A stretch of DNA of 49,918 nucleotides from an uncultured Lachnospiraceae bacterium (GCA_947588845.1 CANQAR010000011.1:1-49918), one strand, 5' to 3'. Shown: positions 16,019 through 23,899, counted from the stretch's first letter. Notes: a model not told the origin generated them from the letters alone. Numbers and translations: made by a program.

Positions 16019-16047
16019 ATTCTAATTATAAACATCCTGTAAGTCAA
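16019..16047 (-). promoter_or_regulatory. promoter of the RloAB pair
   Basis: On the minus strand TTGACT (16042-16047), a 17-nt spacer and TAGAAT (16019-16024). The start would lie about 25 nt before the ATPase ATG. Confidence 0.7.
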
Positions 16048-16175
16048 GTTTTATCCTTATTTTTTGCAGTATTCATTCAATTTATATTTCATTGTCAAAA
16101 AACAGATTCCCCATTTCTTCATAAATCAACTCCGGCATTCATATAGTTTTATAACATTTCTGATTCGGTGAGTCC

Positions 16176-17096
16176 ATGAACAGCAGAAATTTCTTTTCCT
16201 CTTTGAAAAAACATCTAAACCATCACTTGGGTTCCGTGCTTTCTTCCGTCCGTTTCCGCCGCTCCGCCGCGCTTCTCGCTCTGTTTCTCGTCTCCTACTT
16301 TGCGGGACAGGGTGTCCACCGGCTCGTTGACTGGAAACAGGCTTCCGGAGGAACAATTTTTTCCGGTTTTGGACACCTCTTTTCTTCCGCTGAGGGGAAC
16401 TGGGGACTGAGTTTTCAGCAGGAAGGCTCCGCGCCCGTCGGCAACGCCACACCGGAAGAACTAAAAAAATATGGAGCCGCCTACATCGACTCCACAGAAG
16501 ATAAAGTTCTCTATCTGACTTTTGACGCCGGGTACGAGAACGGCAATATGCCTCAAATCCTGAGTTCTCTAAAAAAACACAATGCTCCGGCCACCTTTTT
16601 TGTCGTCGGAAATTTTCTTGAGACCAGCCCCGACCTCGCGAAGCAGATGCTCGCCGAAGGGCACACCGTCGGCAACCATACCTACCATCACCCGGACATG
16701 TCGCAGATCTCGTCGTTGGAATCCTTCCGAAAAGAGCTCGACGACAACGATGCCCTGTTCCAGCAGATCACCGGTCAGCCCCTCAGCCGCTATTACCGGC
16801 CGCCGCAAGGCAAATACAGCACCTCCAACCTGAAAATGGCGCAGGAACTGGGCTACACTACCTTTTTCTGGAGTCTCGCCTATGTGGACTGGATTCAGGA
16901 TGACCAGCCGACAAAAGAGGAAGCATTCTCAAAACTGCTCACCCGCGTGCATCCCGGCGCTGTCGTCCTGCTGCACAGCACGTCCTCCACAAACGCGCAG
17001 ATCCTCGACGAGCTCCTGACTAAGTGGGAGGAGATGGGGTATCACTTTGCGCCGCTTGAGGAGCTGGCACAGAAGGTGCGGACAGCCGAATCATAA
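16176..17096 (+). CDS. pdaA: spore cortex muramic-delta-lactam deacetylase, PdaA-like
   Basis: A 306-residue polysaccharide deacetylase with an N-terminal membrane segment (residues 30-50). The NodB domain shows LTFDAGYENG (catalytic and metal Asp), GHTVGNHTYHHPDM (metal His pair), RPPQGKYS and VVLLHS. The WGLSFQ segment before the domain and TFDAGYE rather than TFDDGP are typical of PdaA, which deacetylates N-acetylmuramic acid so that muramic delta-lactam can form in the spore cortex. It implies a spore-forming host. It stands alone on the plus strand. Confidence 0.88.
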   Translation: MNSRNFFSSLKKHLNHHLGSVLSSVRFRRSAALLALFLVSYFAGQGVHRLVDWKQASGGTIFSGFGHLFSSAEGNWGLSFQQEGSAPVGNATPEELKKYGAAYIDSTEDKVLYLTFDAGYENGNMPQILSSLKKHNAPATFFVVGNFLETSPDLAKQMLAEGHTVGNHTYHHPDMSQISSLESFRKELDDNDALFQQITGQPLSRYYRPPQGKYSTSNLKMAQELGYTTFFWSLAYVDWIQDDQPTKEEAFSKLLTRVHPGAVVLLHSTSSTNAQILDELLTKWEEMGYHFAPLEELAQKVRTAES

Positions 17097-17107
17097 AATG
17101 CTCTGTA

Positions 17108-17194
17108 TATCGAGTAGGAGGCGGCTTTCCCTCCTGCTCGCCGCGCGGCCCAGGTGCTGCGTCAGCAGCTGGTTTCCCTGCCTGGGCCTGCGCA
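17108..17194. repeat. dispersed structured repeat, family C copy 2
   Basis: In the 284-bp gap after pdaA. One hairpin pairs GAGTAGGAGG with CCTCCTGCTC; a second pairs GCGCGGCCCAGG with CCTGGGCCTGCGC around GCTGC/GCAGC. Sequence and order match copies at 6022, 24062 and 26690. The rest of the gap shows nothing recognisable. Confidence 0.75.
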
Positions 17195-17380
17195 TACAAG
17201 GGAGCGATTCACGCCTGTGCGTTGTCAAATCCCCTGGAGATACAGTCAGTATTCCCTGCGGGCTTTTCCTTTCGCAATCACAGATCCGTCCGCCGAAAAC
17301 TGCAGAACATTTTATATGGAAGACTTTTTAAACGATTCTCTGTTTTCTGCCGCTGTCTTACGCCACATTACCTGCAAAAA

Positions 17381-19471
17381 TTAAACTCCCTGAATCGCGT
17401 TCTTTGCCGCTACATACCCATAATACATGGCCATGGAATGAGAGACTCCCTTCAGAGTGATCGGGTATTCTGCCGCAAAACGGCTGCCCTGAATATTGCC
17501 CGCAACATAGAGGCCAGGTATTACATTCCGATCGGCATCGAAGGTATGGCAGTTTTCATCCGACTCAAGGCCGCTCGTGATGACAAGCAGCAGCGCGCAT
17601 TCAAATTTATCCGCATAGTACGGCGCCTTGTTCAGAGGCCACAGGCGGGAAGATACTTTTCCGAAATCTTCATCCACACCGTTTTCCGCAAGGTAATTGT
17701 AGCGCTGGATGGAGACAAGCGCCGTCTTCTGGGCCTGCTCATCGTCCGGATAAATTTTCTCCACAAGTTCTTCAAGCGTGTCCGCCTTGATACAGCGGCC
17801 ATCCGCAATTGCGGCCTCGAGCTGGTACGGACTCTTATAATTTCGGTAAGTCTGGTTATTTGCCGGACCTTCTTCGGCACTTGCGTAATCTTCAAAATAA
17901 CAGGCTCCGCCGTGCGCGGCCGGCATATACGGAAGCTGTTCCGGCCAGTTCGCGTCGAAAATCTGCCATGACTGACGCCCTTTCTGAAGCTCAATCTGAT
18001 TCTCTACCTGCTGCCCCGGAAGATCTTCGTTCATAAAACGGCGTCCATTCAGGTCAAGATTCAGGAATCCCGCGTTTCCCATAACGCCGACACCTTCAAG
18101 ATCCGCGCCGCCGCCCATGTGGTGGATCATCGGCGCATGATCCTGCTGTACCTGAGCGCCGACCCACATGCCAAGCTTGATTCCGTCGCCCTGATTCGTC
18201 ATGTTGCCTTCCACATCCACATTTGTGAACATGCGGACAATACCGTTCTCGATGACATCCGGGCAGAAGTGGCGAACCATCGCCTCATTCTGCGAGTAAT
18301 CGCCGGTGGCCATGATGACGCCCTTGGTCGCCGTGACCTTCAGATAAGAGCCTGTCTCGGCATTGCGCACATACGCGCCTACGCAGCGTCCGTTTTCCAT
18401 AAGCAGTTTTTCTGCAAAGTGACCGTAGCGCGCATCCACATTTCCGGTGGCGATCGCTGCCTCCATATTGGCGTTGAATGTCACTGCCTGGCTCGGCTTG
18501 AATTCAACGGAAGTCGGATAGCAGGGGAACATCTCTTTTGTCCAGTCGTAATGCTCCGGAAGCGGATGGAAGATCGGGATCAGGAAATCGTCCGCATTCT
18601 CATCCGGAATCGGGGAACGCGTCTCCTCCGCATAGTACAGATGATCATCTGCCTCTACCCACCAGTCGAAAACTTCTCCGATATTGTTCGCCCATTTGCT
18701 GATGATCGCACGTTTTACCTTGTAGCAGGACTCTTTCATATGGAAATCAACCATCTCGTTAATCTGTTCCGGCGTCCATGTGTCACGTCCCCACTTCGCC
18801 TGCACCTTTCCGTTGATAACCGCATACTCACCGCTGCGGCACTGCGGACCGGAAGCCTTATCAATCGCGATGACTGACGCGCCCTCTTCCGCGGCGCTCC
18901 TGCAGGCAGCCACACCGGCCACTCCGCAACCGATCACGAGAATATCCGCCGTAAGTTCTTCTTCCACCATATCGTCCGTAATTTCCGGTTCCGTGCCAAG
19001 CCAGTCTTCGTCAGAAGCAGCTGCTTCCGCTTCCCCCGCAGGCGCTGCGGCAGCCTCGCCCTTTGCCTGTGCGATACAGTCCGCAGCAGCATCTCTGACC
19101 GCCTTTGTCGTGATGCTCGCCCCGGATACGCCGTCAATCTCCGCAGACTGCGCGTCAAGGATCATCTGCTTCAGTTCATCCGCCGCGGCCTGCCCGATAT
19201 CGGGCGTCTCGCTCGACACATCAAGGACAACATCCGTGATGCTCGTCTCATCGAAAGTCATCGTCACGGTCACTTCGCCCATGCCCGTCGCCGTGGCAGT
19301 ATATGTACCGGGAGTATAAATTGCTTCCGCAGCGTGTGCGACAGACGCACCGCTCCCGCCGGGAATCCCAAAGACACTCGCCGCGGCTATGCCAAGTGCG
19401 CCTGCAGCAGTTCCCTTCAGAAAATCACGCCTTGAAATCCCATGCATTGTTTCGCTTGTCTTCTTGCCCAT
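17381..19471 (-). CDS. Tat-exported FMN/FAD-dependent reductase (fumarate/urocanate reductase type)
   Basis: A 696-residue flavoprotein with a twin-arginine signal (SRRDFLKG, residues 13-20, then a hydrophobic stretch), an FMN-binding domain (about residues 50-135; VSGASITT carries the Thr expected to bind FMN covalently), an Ala-rich linker, and a flavocytochrome c-like FAD domain from about residue 175 (VIGCGVAGVAACRSA). This matches extracytoplasmic fumarate/urocanate/methacrylate-type reductases used as terminal electron acceptors or in flavin-based electron transfer in gut Clostridia. No heme motifs are present. The divergent MarR gene and a palindrome at the start site suggest induction by the substrate. 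Substrate not determinable by eye. Confidence 0.9.
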   Translation of the reverse strand: MGKKTSETMHGISRRDFLKGTAAGALGIAAASVFGIPGGSGASVAHAAEAIYTPGTYTATATGMGEVTVTMTFDETSITDVVLDVSSETPDIGQAAADELKQMILDAQSAEIDGVSGASITTKAVRDAAADCIAQAKGEAAAAPAGEAEAAASDEDWLGTEPEITDDMVEEELTADILVIGCGVAGVAACRSAAEEGASVIAIDKASGPQCRSGEYAVINGKVQAKWGRDTWTPEQINEMVDFHMKESCYKVKRAIISKWANNIGEVFDWWVEADDHLYYAEETRSPIPDENADDFLIPIFHPLPEHYDWTKEMFPCYPTSVEFKPSQAVTFNANMEAAIATGNVDARYGHFAEKLLMENGRCVGAYVRNAETGSYLKVTATKGVIMATGDYSQNEAMVRHFCPDVIENGIVRMFTNVDVEGNMTNQGDGIKLGMWVGAQVQQDHAPMIHHMGGGADLEGVGVMGNAGFLNLDLNGRRFMNEDLPGQQVENQIELQKGRQSWQIFDANWPEQLPYMPAAHGGACYFEDYASAEEGPANNQTYRNYKSPYQLEAAIADGRCIKADTLEELVEKIYPDDEQAQKTALVSIQRYNYLAENGVDEDFGKVSSRLWPLNKAPYYADKFECALLLVITSGLESDENCHTFDADRNVIPGLYVAGNIQGSRFAAEYPITLKGVSHSMAMYYGYVAAKNAIQGV

Positions 19472-19492
19472 AAAAATCTCCTTTCTCTTAGT

Positions 19493-19503
19493 TTACTAAG
19501 TAA
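19493..19503. promoter_or_regulatory. candidate MarR operator
   Basis: TTACTAAGTAA is a perfect 11-bp palindrome around a central base, overlapped by TTAGTTTACTAA. It covers the predicted transcription start of the flavoprotein gene, where a MarR dimer would block it. Confidence 0.6.
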
Positions 19504-19507
19504 TTTT

Positions 19508-19536
19508 ATAATATCTTTACAAATTGGGAATGTCAA
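19508..19536 (-). promoter_or_regulatory. promoter of the flavoprotein gene
   Basis: TTGACA (19531-19536), a 17-nt spacer and TATTAT (19508-19513) on the minus strand, close to consensus. Confidence 0.8.
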
Positions 19537-19553
19537 GGAAATCTAAAAGAGAT

Positions 19554-19582
19554 TTGACTTTTTTTTTAATCCTCTGTACAAT
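19554..19582 (+). promoter_or_regulatory. promoter of the marR gene
   Basis: TTGACT (19554-19559), a 17-nt spacer rich in T and TACAAT (19577-19582). The two divergent promoters are about 20 bp apart, so one bound regulator could affect both. Confidence 0.75.
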
Positions 19583-19589
19583 GATTCTC

Positions 19590-19665
19590 ACTGTAAACGA
19601 CCATGCCCGCGCTGCGGGCACCACCATGAATGAAAGCCGATGACTCCGTGCTTTCACAGTAGAAT
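19590..19665 (-). repeat. partial family A repeat (truncated copy)
   Basis: Read on the minus strand this matches the 3' part of the family A element: GCACGGA, CTTTCATTCATGG, then the GCCCGC/GCGGGC hairpin and GGTCGTTTA. It lacks the 5' arms seen in the copies at 352 and 26414 and lies in the leader of marR. Confidence 0.65.
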
Positions 19666-19679
19666 GGAGATGCGCTGTA

Positions 19680-20132
19680 ATGACTAAAACTCATAAAATC
19701 AACTTATCTGATTCCCCAGGCCGCTATATCAGCAAACTGTCCAATCTGATCCGAAGACATCTGATCCCTGCCGCCGCCAGTCACGACATTACTGCAAAAG
19801 AAGGACTTACGCTCCTGTTCCTTATCTCCCAGTACTCCGAAGGCCGCAATGTCTACCAGAAAGATATCGAGAATGAATACAGCATCCGTCCTTCGACCGC
19901 CACACAGCTCTTAAAACGAATGGAAAAAAACGGACTGGTTCAGAGAGTTCCTGATCCTTCCGACAGCCGGCTGAAAAAAATTATTGTCGCCGACAAAGCT
20001 CTTTCCTGCCAGGACGAACTGCAAAGAGAACTGATTGCGGTAGAAGAAAAACTGATCGATCAGATCCCCCAGGAAAAACTGGATATCTTTATCGAAGTTA
20101 TACAGCAGATGCTGAAGAACATGAGCCGGTAA
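19680..20132 (+). CDS. MarR family transcriptional regulator
   Basis: A 150-residue protein with the MarR winged helix: VYQKDIENEYSIRPSTATQLLKRMEKNGLVQRVPDPSDSRLKKIIVA covers the recognition helix and the wing with its conserved DxRxKxI pattern; flanking helices form the dimer interface. It is divergent from the flavoprotein gene, with back-to-back promoters and a palindrome between them, so it most likely represses that gene and responds to its substrate. GGAG lies upstream of the ATG. Confidence 0.9.
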   Translation: MTKTHKINLSDSPGRYISKLSNLIRRHLIPAAASHDITAKEGLTLLFLISQYSEGRNVYQKDIENEYSIRPSTATQLLKRMEKNGLVQRVPDPSDSRLKKIIVADKALSCQDELQRELIAVEEKLIDQIPQEKLDIFIEVIQQMLKNMSR

Positions 20133-20147
20133 TTTTAATCGCCACTG

Positions 20148-20376
20148 TTCACTCAGGTTGTGAACACGGGAACACTCAAACATGCCCCGCAAATGCGGGG
20201 CATGAACGCCTTTTTCCTGAGGTTTATCAAAGTTCAGCGCTCCAGCGCTGAACGCATGAAAATGCGGCCGCGAAAGCGGCATTTTCCAATCGCATTTTCT
20301 GCGCATCCGCCGGAGGCTCAGAGTAAACTCCCTTTCATTCATGGTGGGGCCAGTATTCCTGGCATGGGAGTTTACT
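20148..20376. other. structured intergenic region with five hairpins
   Basis: The gap between marR and the cop operon is almost entirely inverted repeats: GTTCAC/GTGAAC (about 20148-20165); CATGCCCCGC/GCGGGGCATG (about 20181-20206); GTTCAGCGCT/AGCGCTGAAC (about 20235-20256); GCCGC-GAAA-GCGGC with flanking AAAATG/CATTTT (about 20258-20286); and GTAAACTCCC/GGGAGTTTAC (20323-20376) enclosing GCCAG/CTGGC. The last stem overlaps the stop of the 50-aa gene and may act as its 3' stem-loop. Confidence 0.7.
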
Positions 20377-20524
20377 GTGCATTTGTGTCCGTCTCCCAGA
20401 CCTCCTGGATCTGCTGCGCCGCCTCCTGCGCGGCCCTGTGCTGGGCCGTTGCAAAGACGAAGAAGAAGAAAATCGTGACCACACATGCCAGAATCGCAAC
20501 AATTTTAAACCCAATACCTTTCAT
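20372..20524 (-). CDS. small single-pass membrane protein (50 aa) of the cop operon
   Basis: A 50-codon frame whose ATG begins one nucleotide after the copA stop codon. It encodes a lysine start (MKGIGFK), one strongly hydrophobic segment with four consecutive Phe, then a polar Gln/Ala-rich helix ending before TAA. The tight spacing suggests translational coupling to copA. I do not know the family; a regulator or stabiliser of the ATPase is possible by position only. It could also be a fortuitous frame, but the clear membrane segment and start spacing argue for a gene. Confidence 0.65.
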   Translation of the reverse strand: MKGIGFKIVAILACVVTIFFFFVFATAQHRAAQEAAQQIQEVWETDTNAQ

Positions 20525-20525
20525 C

Positions 20526-20735
20526 TTATGCGACTTCTTTCACCTTGTAGTCCTTATCCTCGACTGCCTTTACAAGCACCGCGTCGTCAACCGCCTTCGC
20601 AAGCTTCACAACTGCCGTTCCCGCCGTATGGCTCACAACTGCCTCTGTAACCCCGTCAACTGCCTCGAGCGCTTTCTTTACTGCCATCTCGCAGTGTCCG
20701 CACATCATGCCTTCGATTTTCATTGTCTTTTCCAT
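20526..20735 (-). CDS. copZ: possible internal translation product: copper chaperone CopZ (69 aa)
   Basis: The last 69 codons of copA begin with ATG, 9 nt after GGAG (within AAAAAGGAG), and encode a complete heavy-metal-associated domain with MxCxHC (MMCGHC), the size and sequence type of a free CopZ. In the -1 frame a TAA stop lies 4 nt before this ATG, the usual spacing of separate coupled genes. So the chaperone may be made on its own by internal initiation, by reinitiation after frameshifting, or only as part of the fusion. Confidence 0.5.
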   Translation of the reverse strand: MEKTMKIEGMMCGHCEMAVKKALEAVDGVTEAVVSHTAGTAVVKLAKAVDDAVLVKAVEDKDYKVKEVA

Positions 20736-23054
20736 TGTCTTACTCTCCTTTTTCTTTTTTGATTTTTTTACAGCTTTATCATATTTTGTGCTGCGAATGT
20801 CAAACAGATTCAGACGCAGCGCATTGCTGACCACACAAAAACTTGACATTCCCATCGCCGCGGCCCCGAACATCGGGTTCAGCTTCCATCCGAATATGGG
20901 GATCCAGATGCCTGCCGCCAGCGGGATGCCGATTGTATTGTAAATAAATGCCCAGAACAGATTCTCGTGGATATTCCTGAGCACCGCGCGGCTTAAGCGG
21001 ATCGCCGCCGGGACATCCGCCAGGCTGCTCTTCATGAGGACAACATCCGCCGCGTCCACCGCGACGTCCGTGCCCGCCCCGATTGCGATTCCAATATCTG
21101 CGCGGGTAAGCGCAGGAGCGTCGTTGATGCCGTCGCCGACCATAATTACTTTCCCCTGCTCTTTCAGACGGCGGATCTGTTCTTCCTTGCCGGACGGGAG
21201 TACATTTGCGATAATCTCATTCACTCCCGCCTGTCTGCCGATCGCCTGCGCCGTCTTCTCATGGTCGCCGGTCAGCATGACCACATGGATGCCCATTTTC
21301 TTCAGCTCGCTGACTGCCTGCGGGCTGTCCTCCTTGATCACATCCGCCACAGCGATACAGCCAAGCAGCACGCCTCCCTCCGTAAAATACAGAGGGGTCT
21401 TTCCCTCACCGGCAAGCTGCTCCGCCCGCCTCTGCACCTCGGGCGATATCCCGACAAGGCCACTGATAAACTCCGCTTTGCCGCCCGCAATCTTCTTCCC
21501 GTCCAGAACCGCGGAAAGACCGTTGCCCGGCACCGCCTGGAACTCTTCCGTCTCACGGATACGCACCTGCCTGTCTGCCGCACAGGCAATCACCGCCTTC
21601 GCAAGCGGATGCTCGCTTTTGCCTTCCAGAGCCGCCGCAACGGAAAGCAGCTGATCTTCCGTCACCCCTTCAGCCGGCAGCAGATCCGTCACCTTCGGCT
21701 CGCCCTGCGTAATTGTTCCCGTCTTGTCAAAAACAACAATCTCCGCCTTGCCGGTCTCTTCCAGCGAAACCGCGTTCTTGAAAAGGATGCCGTTCTTCGC
21801 ACCCATTCCGTTGCCCACCATGATGGCAACCGGCGTCGCAAGACCGAGCGCGCACGGACAGCTGATCACGAGCACGGAGATGCCGCGCGCCAGAGCGAAC
21901 GCGAAACTCTCTCCCGCAAGCAGCCAGCAGGCCGCCGCGATCACGGCAATTGTGATGACAACCGGCACAAACACGCCAGACACTTTATCCACAACCTTCG
22001 CGATCGGAGCCTTTGTAGCCGCCGCGTCGCTGACCATCTGAATGATCTGGGAGAGCGTCGTATCCTCGCCTACGCGCAGCGCCTCACAGGTCAGAAAACC
22101 TTCCTGATTGATCGTCGCCGCGGACACCTGATCCCCTTCAATCTTATCGACCGGGATACTCTCGCCTGTCAGGGCCGACTCATTCACTGCGCCATGACCC
22201 TTAACCACGATCCCATCGACTGGTATATTTTCACCAGGACGCACCACAAACAGATCTCCCTTTTTGACCTGCTCAATCGGCACAACCTGTTCCTGTCCAT
22301 TAATCAGAAGCGTCGCGTTCTTCGGTGCAAGCTTCATCAGGCTCTTCAGCGCATCGGTCGTGCGCCCTTTGGAGTAAGCCTCCAGCGTCTTTCCGACCGT
22401 GATCAGCGCGAGAATCACCGCAGCCGACTCAAAATACAGATCATGCAGATACTGGTGCACCATCTCCATGTCCCCGTTCGTCTGAGCGCCTGTCATCCGG
22501 AACAACACAACCGTGCTGTAGACGAATGCCGCGCCCGAGCCAAGCGAAACCAGTGTATCCATATTCGGAGCACGGTGAATCAGTCCGCGGAATCCGCTGA
22601 TAAAAAACTTCTGGTTGATCACCATGACCGTAATCGCAAGAAGCATCTGCGCAAGCGCAATGGCCATCATATTCCCCGCGAAAAACGACGGCAGCGGCCA
22701 TCCCCACATCATATGCCCCATCGAAATATACATCAGAGCCGCGGAAAACACGACGGAAAAGACCAGCCTCCGGATCATCTTCGGCGTCTCGTGATCTTCG
22801 AGTTCCTCCGCGTTCCCGGCAGTTCCAGCCTTACCCGCAGCGGCCCCGGAAGTTCCGTCCTTCTTCGCGGCATGATATCCCGCTTTCTCCACCGCGCTGA
22901 TGATCTCCGCCGCGGACGCAGTCCCTTCCACGCCCATCGAATTCGTCAGAAGGCTGACCGACACCGCGGTCACACCCGGCACCTTTGAGACAGCCTTCTC
23001 TACGCGCGCACTGCACGCCGCGCAGCTCATACCTGTTACCTGATACTGTTCCAC
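20526..23054 (-). CDS. copA: copper-exporting P1B-type ATPase with C-terminal CopZ-like domain
   Basis: An 842-residue copper ATPase. Order: N-terminal heavy-metal domain (MSCAACS, residues 9-15), membrane segments, TGES actuator loop, the CPC metal site (399-401), the phosphorylation motif DKTGT (D443), the GDGINDAP hinge, final membrane segments, then a lysine-rich linker and a second heavy-metal domain (GMMCGHC) from residue 774. It pumps Cu(I) out of the cytoplasm. A C-terminal metal domain is unusual; it looks like a free CopZ chaperone joined in frame. The linker contains an A_AAA_AAG heptamer, and an internal start with its own ribosome binding site lies just after it. The gene follows csoR and shares its copper-controlled promoter. 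Confidence 0.95.
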   Translation of the reverse strand: MEQYQVTGMSCAACSARVEKAVSKVPGVTAVSVSLLTNSMGVEGTASAAEIISAVEKAGYHAAKKDGTSGAAAGKAGTAGNAEELEDHETPKMIRRLVFSVVFSAALMYISMGHMMWGWPLPSFFAGNMMAIALAQMLLAITVMVINQKFFISGFRGLIHRAPNMDTLVSLGSGAAFVYSTVVLFRMTGAQTNGDMEMVHQYLHDLYFESAAVILALITVGKTLEAYSKGRTTDALKSLMKLAPKNATLLINGQEQVVPIEQVKKGDLFVVRPGENIPVDGIVVKGHGAVNESALTGESIPVDKIEGDQVSAATINQEGFLTCEALRVGEDTTLSQIIQMVSDAAATKAPIAKVVDKVSGVFVPVVITIAVIAAACWLLAGESFAFALARGISVLVISCPCALGLATPVAIMVGNGMGAKNGILFKNAVSLEETGKAEIVVFDKTGTITQGEPKVTDLLPAEGVTEDQLLSVAAALEGKSEHPLAKAVIACAADRQVRIRETEEFQAVPGNGLSAVLDGKKIAGGKAEFISGLVGISPEVQRRAEQLAGEGKTPLYFTEGGVLLGCIAVADVIKEDSPQAVSELKKMGIHVVMLTGDHEKTAQAIGRQAGVNEIIANVLPSGKEEQIRRLKEQGKVIMVGDGINDAPALTRADIGIAIGAGTDVAVDAADVVLMKSSLADVPAAIRLSRAVLRNIHENLFWAFIYNTIGIPLAAGIWIPIFGWKLNPMFGAAAMGMSSFCVVSNALRLNLFDIRSTKYDKAVKKSKKKKESKTMEKTMKIEGMMCGHCEMAVKKALEAVDGVTEAVVSHTAGTAVVKLAKAVDDAVLVKAVEDKDYKVKEVA
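20754..20760 (-). promoter_or_regulatory. candidate -1 frameshift slippery heptamer in copA
   Basis: On the minus strand the codons TCA AAA AAG give the in-frame heptamer A_AAA_AAG. A -1 slip leads after four codons to TAA at 20740-20742, releasing a CopA without the C-terminal metal domain, directly before the internal CopZ-like start. The same heptamer drives frameshifting in E. coli dnaX. A simple indel that fused two genes is the alternative. Confidence 0.5.
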
Positions 23055-23075
23055 TGTTTTCTCACCTTTCTTTCC

Positions 23076-23112
23076 AATTTAAAACCCGCTTGCGAGTTTT
23101 GTGCGCGGGATT
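23076..23112. repeat. short hairpin repeat, family D copy 2
   Basis: AAAACCCGC-TT-GCGAGTTTT followed by TGTGCGCGGGATTC, matching the element at 1995-2030 with one mismatch in the stem. It lies between csoR and copA, just upstream of the copA ribosome binding site. Confidence 0.6.
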
Positions 23113-23140
23113 CTCAAATGGTCTTAAAACTTCCCACGGA

Positions 23141-23638
23141 TTACTTCATCAGCTTCATCATCGTCCGGACCAGCTCATCGATGACTTCATCCTTCCCGGC
23201 ACGGATATCCTCCGCCACGCAGGTGCGGATATGATTCGCGAGCAGTACCTTATTAAAGCTGTTCAGAGCCGCCTGAATCGCAGACACCTGGATCAGGATA
23301 TCCGGGCAGTAAGCATCTTCATCCACCATTCTCTTGATTCCGCGCACCTGCCCCTCAATCCTGTTCAGGCGGTTCATCATATCCCGATATTCCTTCTCCG
23401 TCCGCTTCTTCTTCCTGCCGCAGGAACTGCAGCAGCCTGCTCCGCCCTCCGAATCTGCCATACATGCATGGCAGCCCACCGCATTCCTGTCTTCACCGGT
23501 ACTCTCATCCGTCCCTGCCGCGGCATCCGCATGCTCATCTCCGTTTATTCCTGTGTGCACACTTTCATCCACACTTGCACGTTTCTTTTCCCCTGCTGAG
23601 ATATCAGCGCTCTCACTCGTATCAATATTTACATCCAT
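23141..23638 (-). CDS. csoR: CsoR-type copper-sensing repressor with long N-terminal extension
   Basis: The C-terminal 90 residues are a complete CsoR/DUF156 helical domain (NRLNRIEGQVRGIKRMV), with the Cu(I) ligands Cys in AYCPD and His/Cys in NHIRTC. Before it are a Cys-rich segment (GCHAC and GCCSSCG) and an acidic Ser/Asp/Gly-rich stretch not seen in typical 90-110 residue members. The frame stays open to 23836, but that point lies inside the promoter; the first ATG after the promoter is at 23638 (165 aa). An ATG at 23461 would give a normal 106-residue protein. The Cys-rich tail may bind extra copper. It heads the operon with copA. Confidence 0.85.
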   Translation of the reverse strand: MDVNIDTSESADISAGEKKRASVDESVHTGINGDEHADAAAGTDESTGEDRNAVGCHACMADSEGGAGCCSSCGRKKKRTEKEYRDMMNRLNRIEGQVRGIKRMVDEDAYCPDILIQVSAIQAALNSFNKVLLANHIRTCVAEDIRAGKDEVIDELVRTMMKLMK

Positions 23639-23807
23639 GCTTTCATTTATTCCTTCATCCGTACTTATATCTTCCGCCTCCTTTCCCCTATATTTCAGAC
23701 CCGCCGCGAATCCTGGTTGGGGATTCTGTTCTGCCTCGGCAGATATCTTCCAATCCAAACCCTGAGTGCCGCCCGCGGACCATACATCAACTTTTTTATT
23801 TTTCCTG

Positions 23808-23836
23808 ATTATATACCCCATGAGGGTATATGTCAA
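23808..23836 (-). promoter_or_regulatory. cop operon promoter with CsoR operator
   Basis: TTGACA (23831-23836), a 17-nt spacer and TATAAT (23808-23813) on the minus strand, a full consensus promoter. A perfect inverted repeat TATACCC-N5-GGGTATA (23812-23830) overlaps the spacer and -10. This is the form of known CsoR boxes, so apo-CsoR should block the promoter and Cu(I) should release it. Confidence 0.9.
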
Positions 23837-23899
23837 GGGTCACTTCCCCCACTGTCAAATCCGCTGCACAAAAAATTTTCAAAATTTTCAAAAAAGTGC

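Noticed and set aside
21261-22988. 575-codon open frame on the plus strand opposite copA
   Set aside because: It is the complement of a strongly coding region; the translation is Arg/His-rich, has no domain-like pattern or ribosome binding site, and copA has all its motifs.
23639-23836. Upstream extension of csoR to 23836
   Set aside because: The first codons would fall inside the -35/-10 promoter, so they cannot be part of the mRNA made from it.
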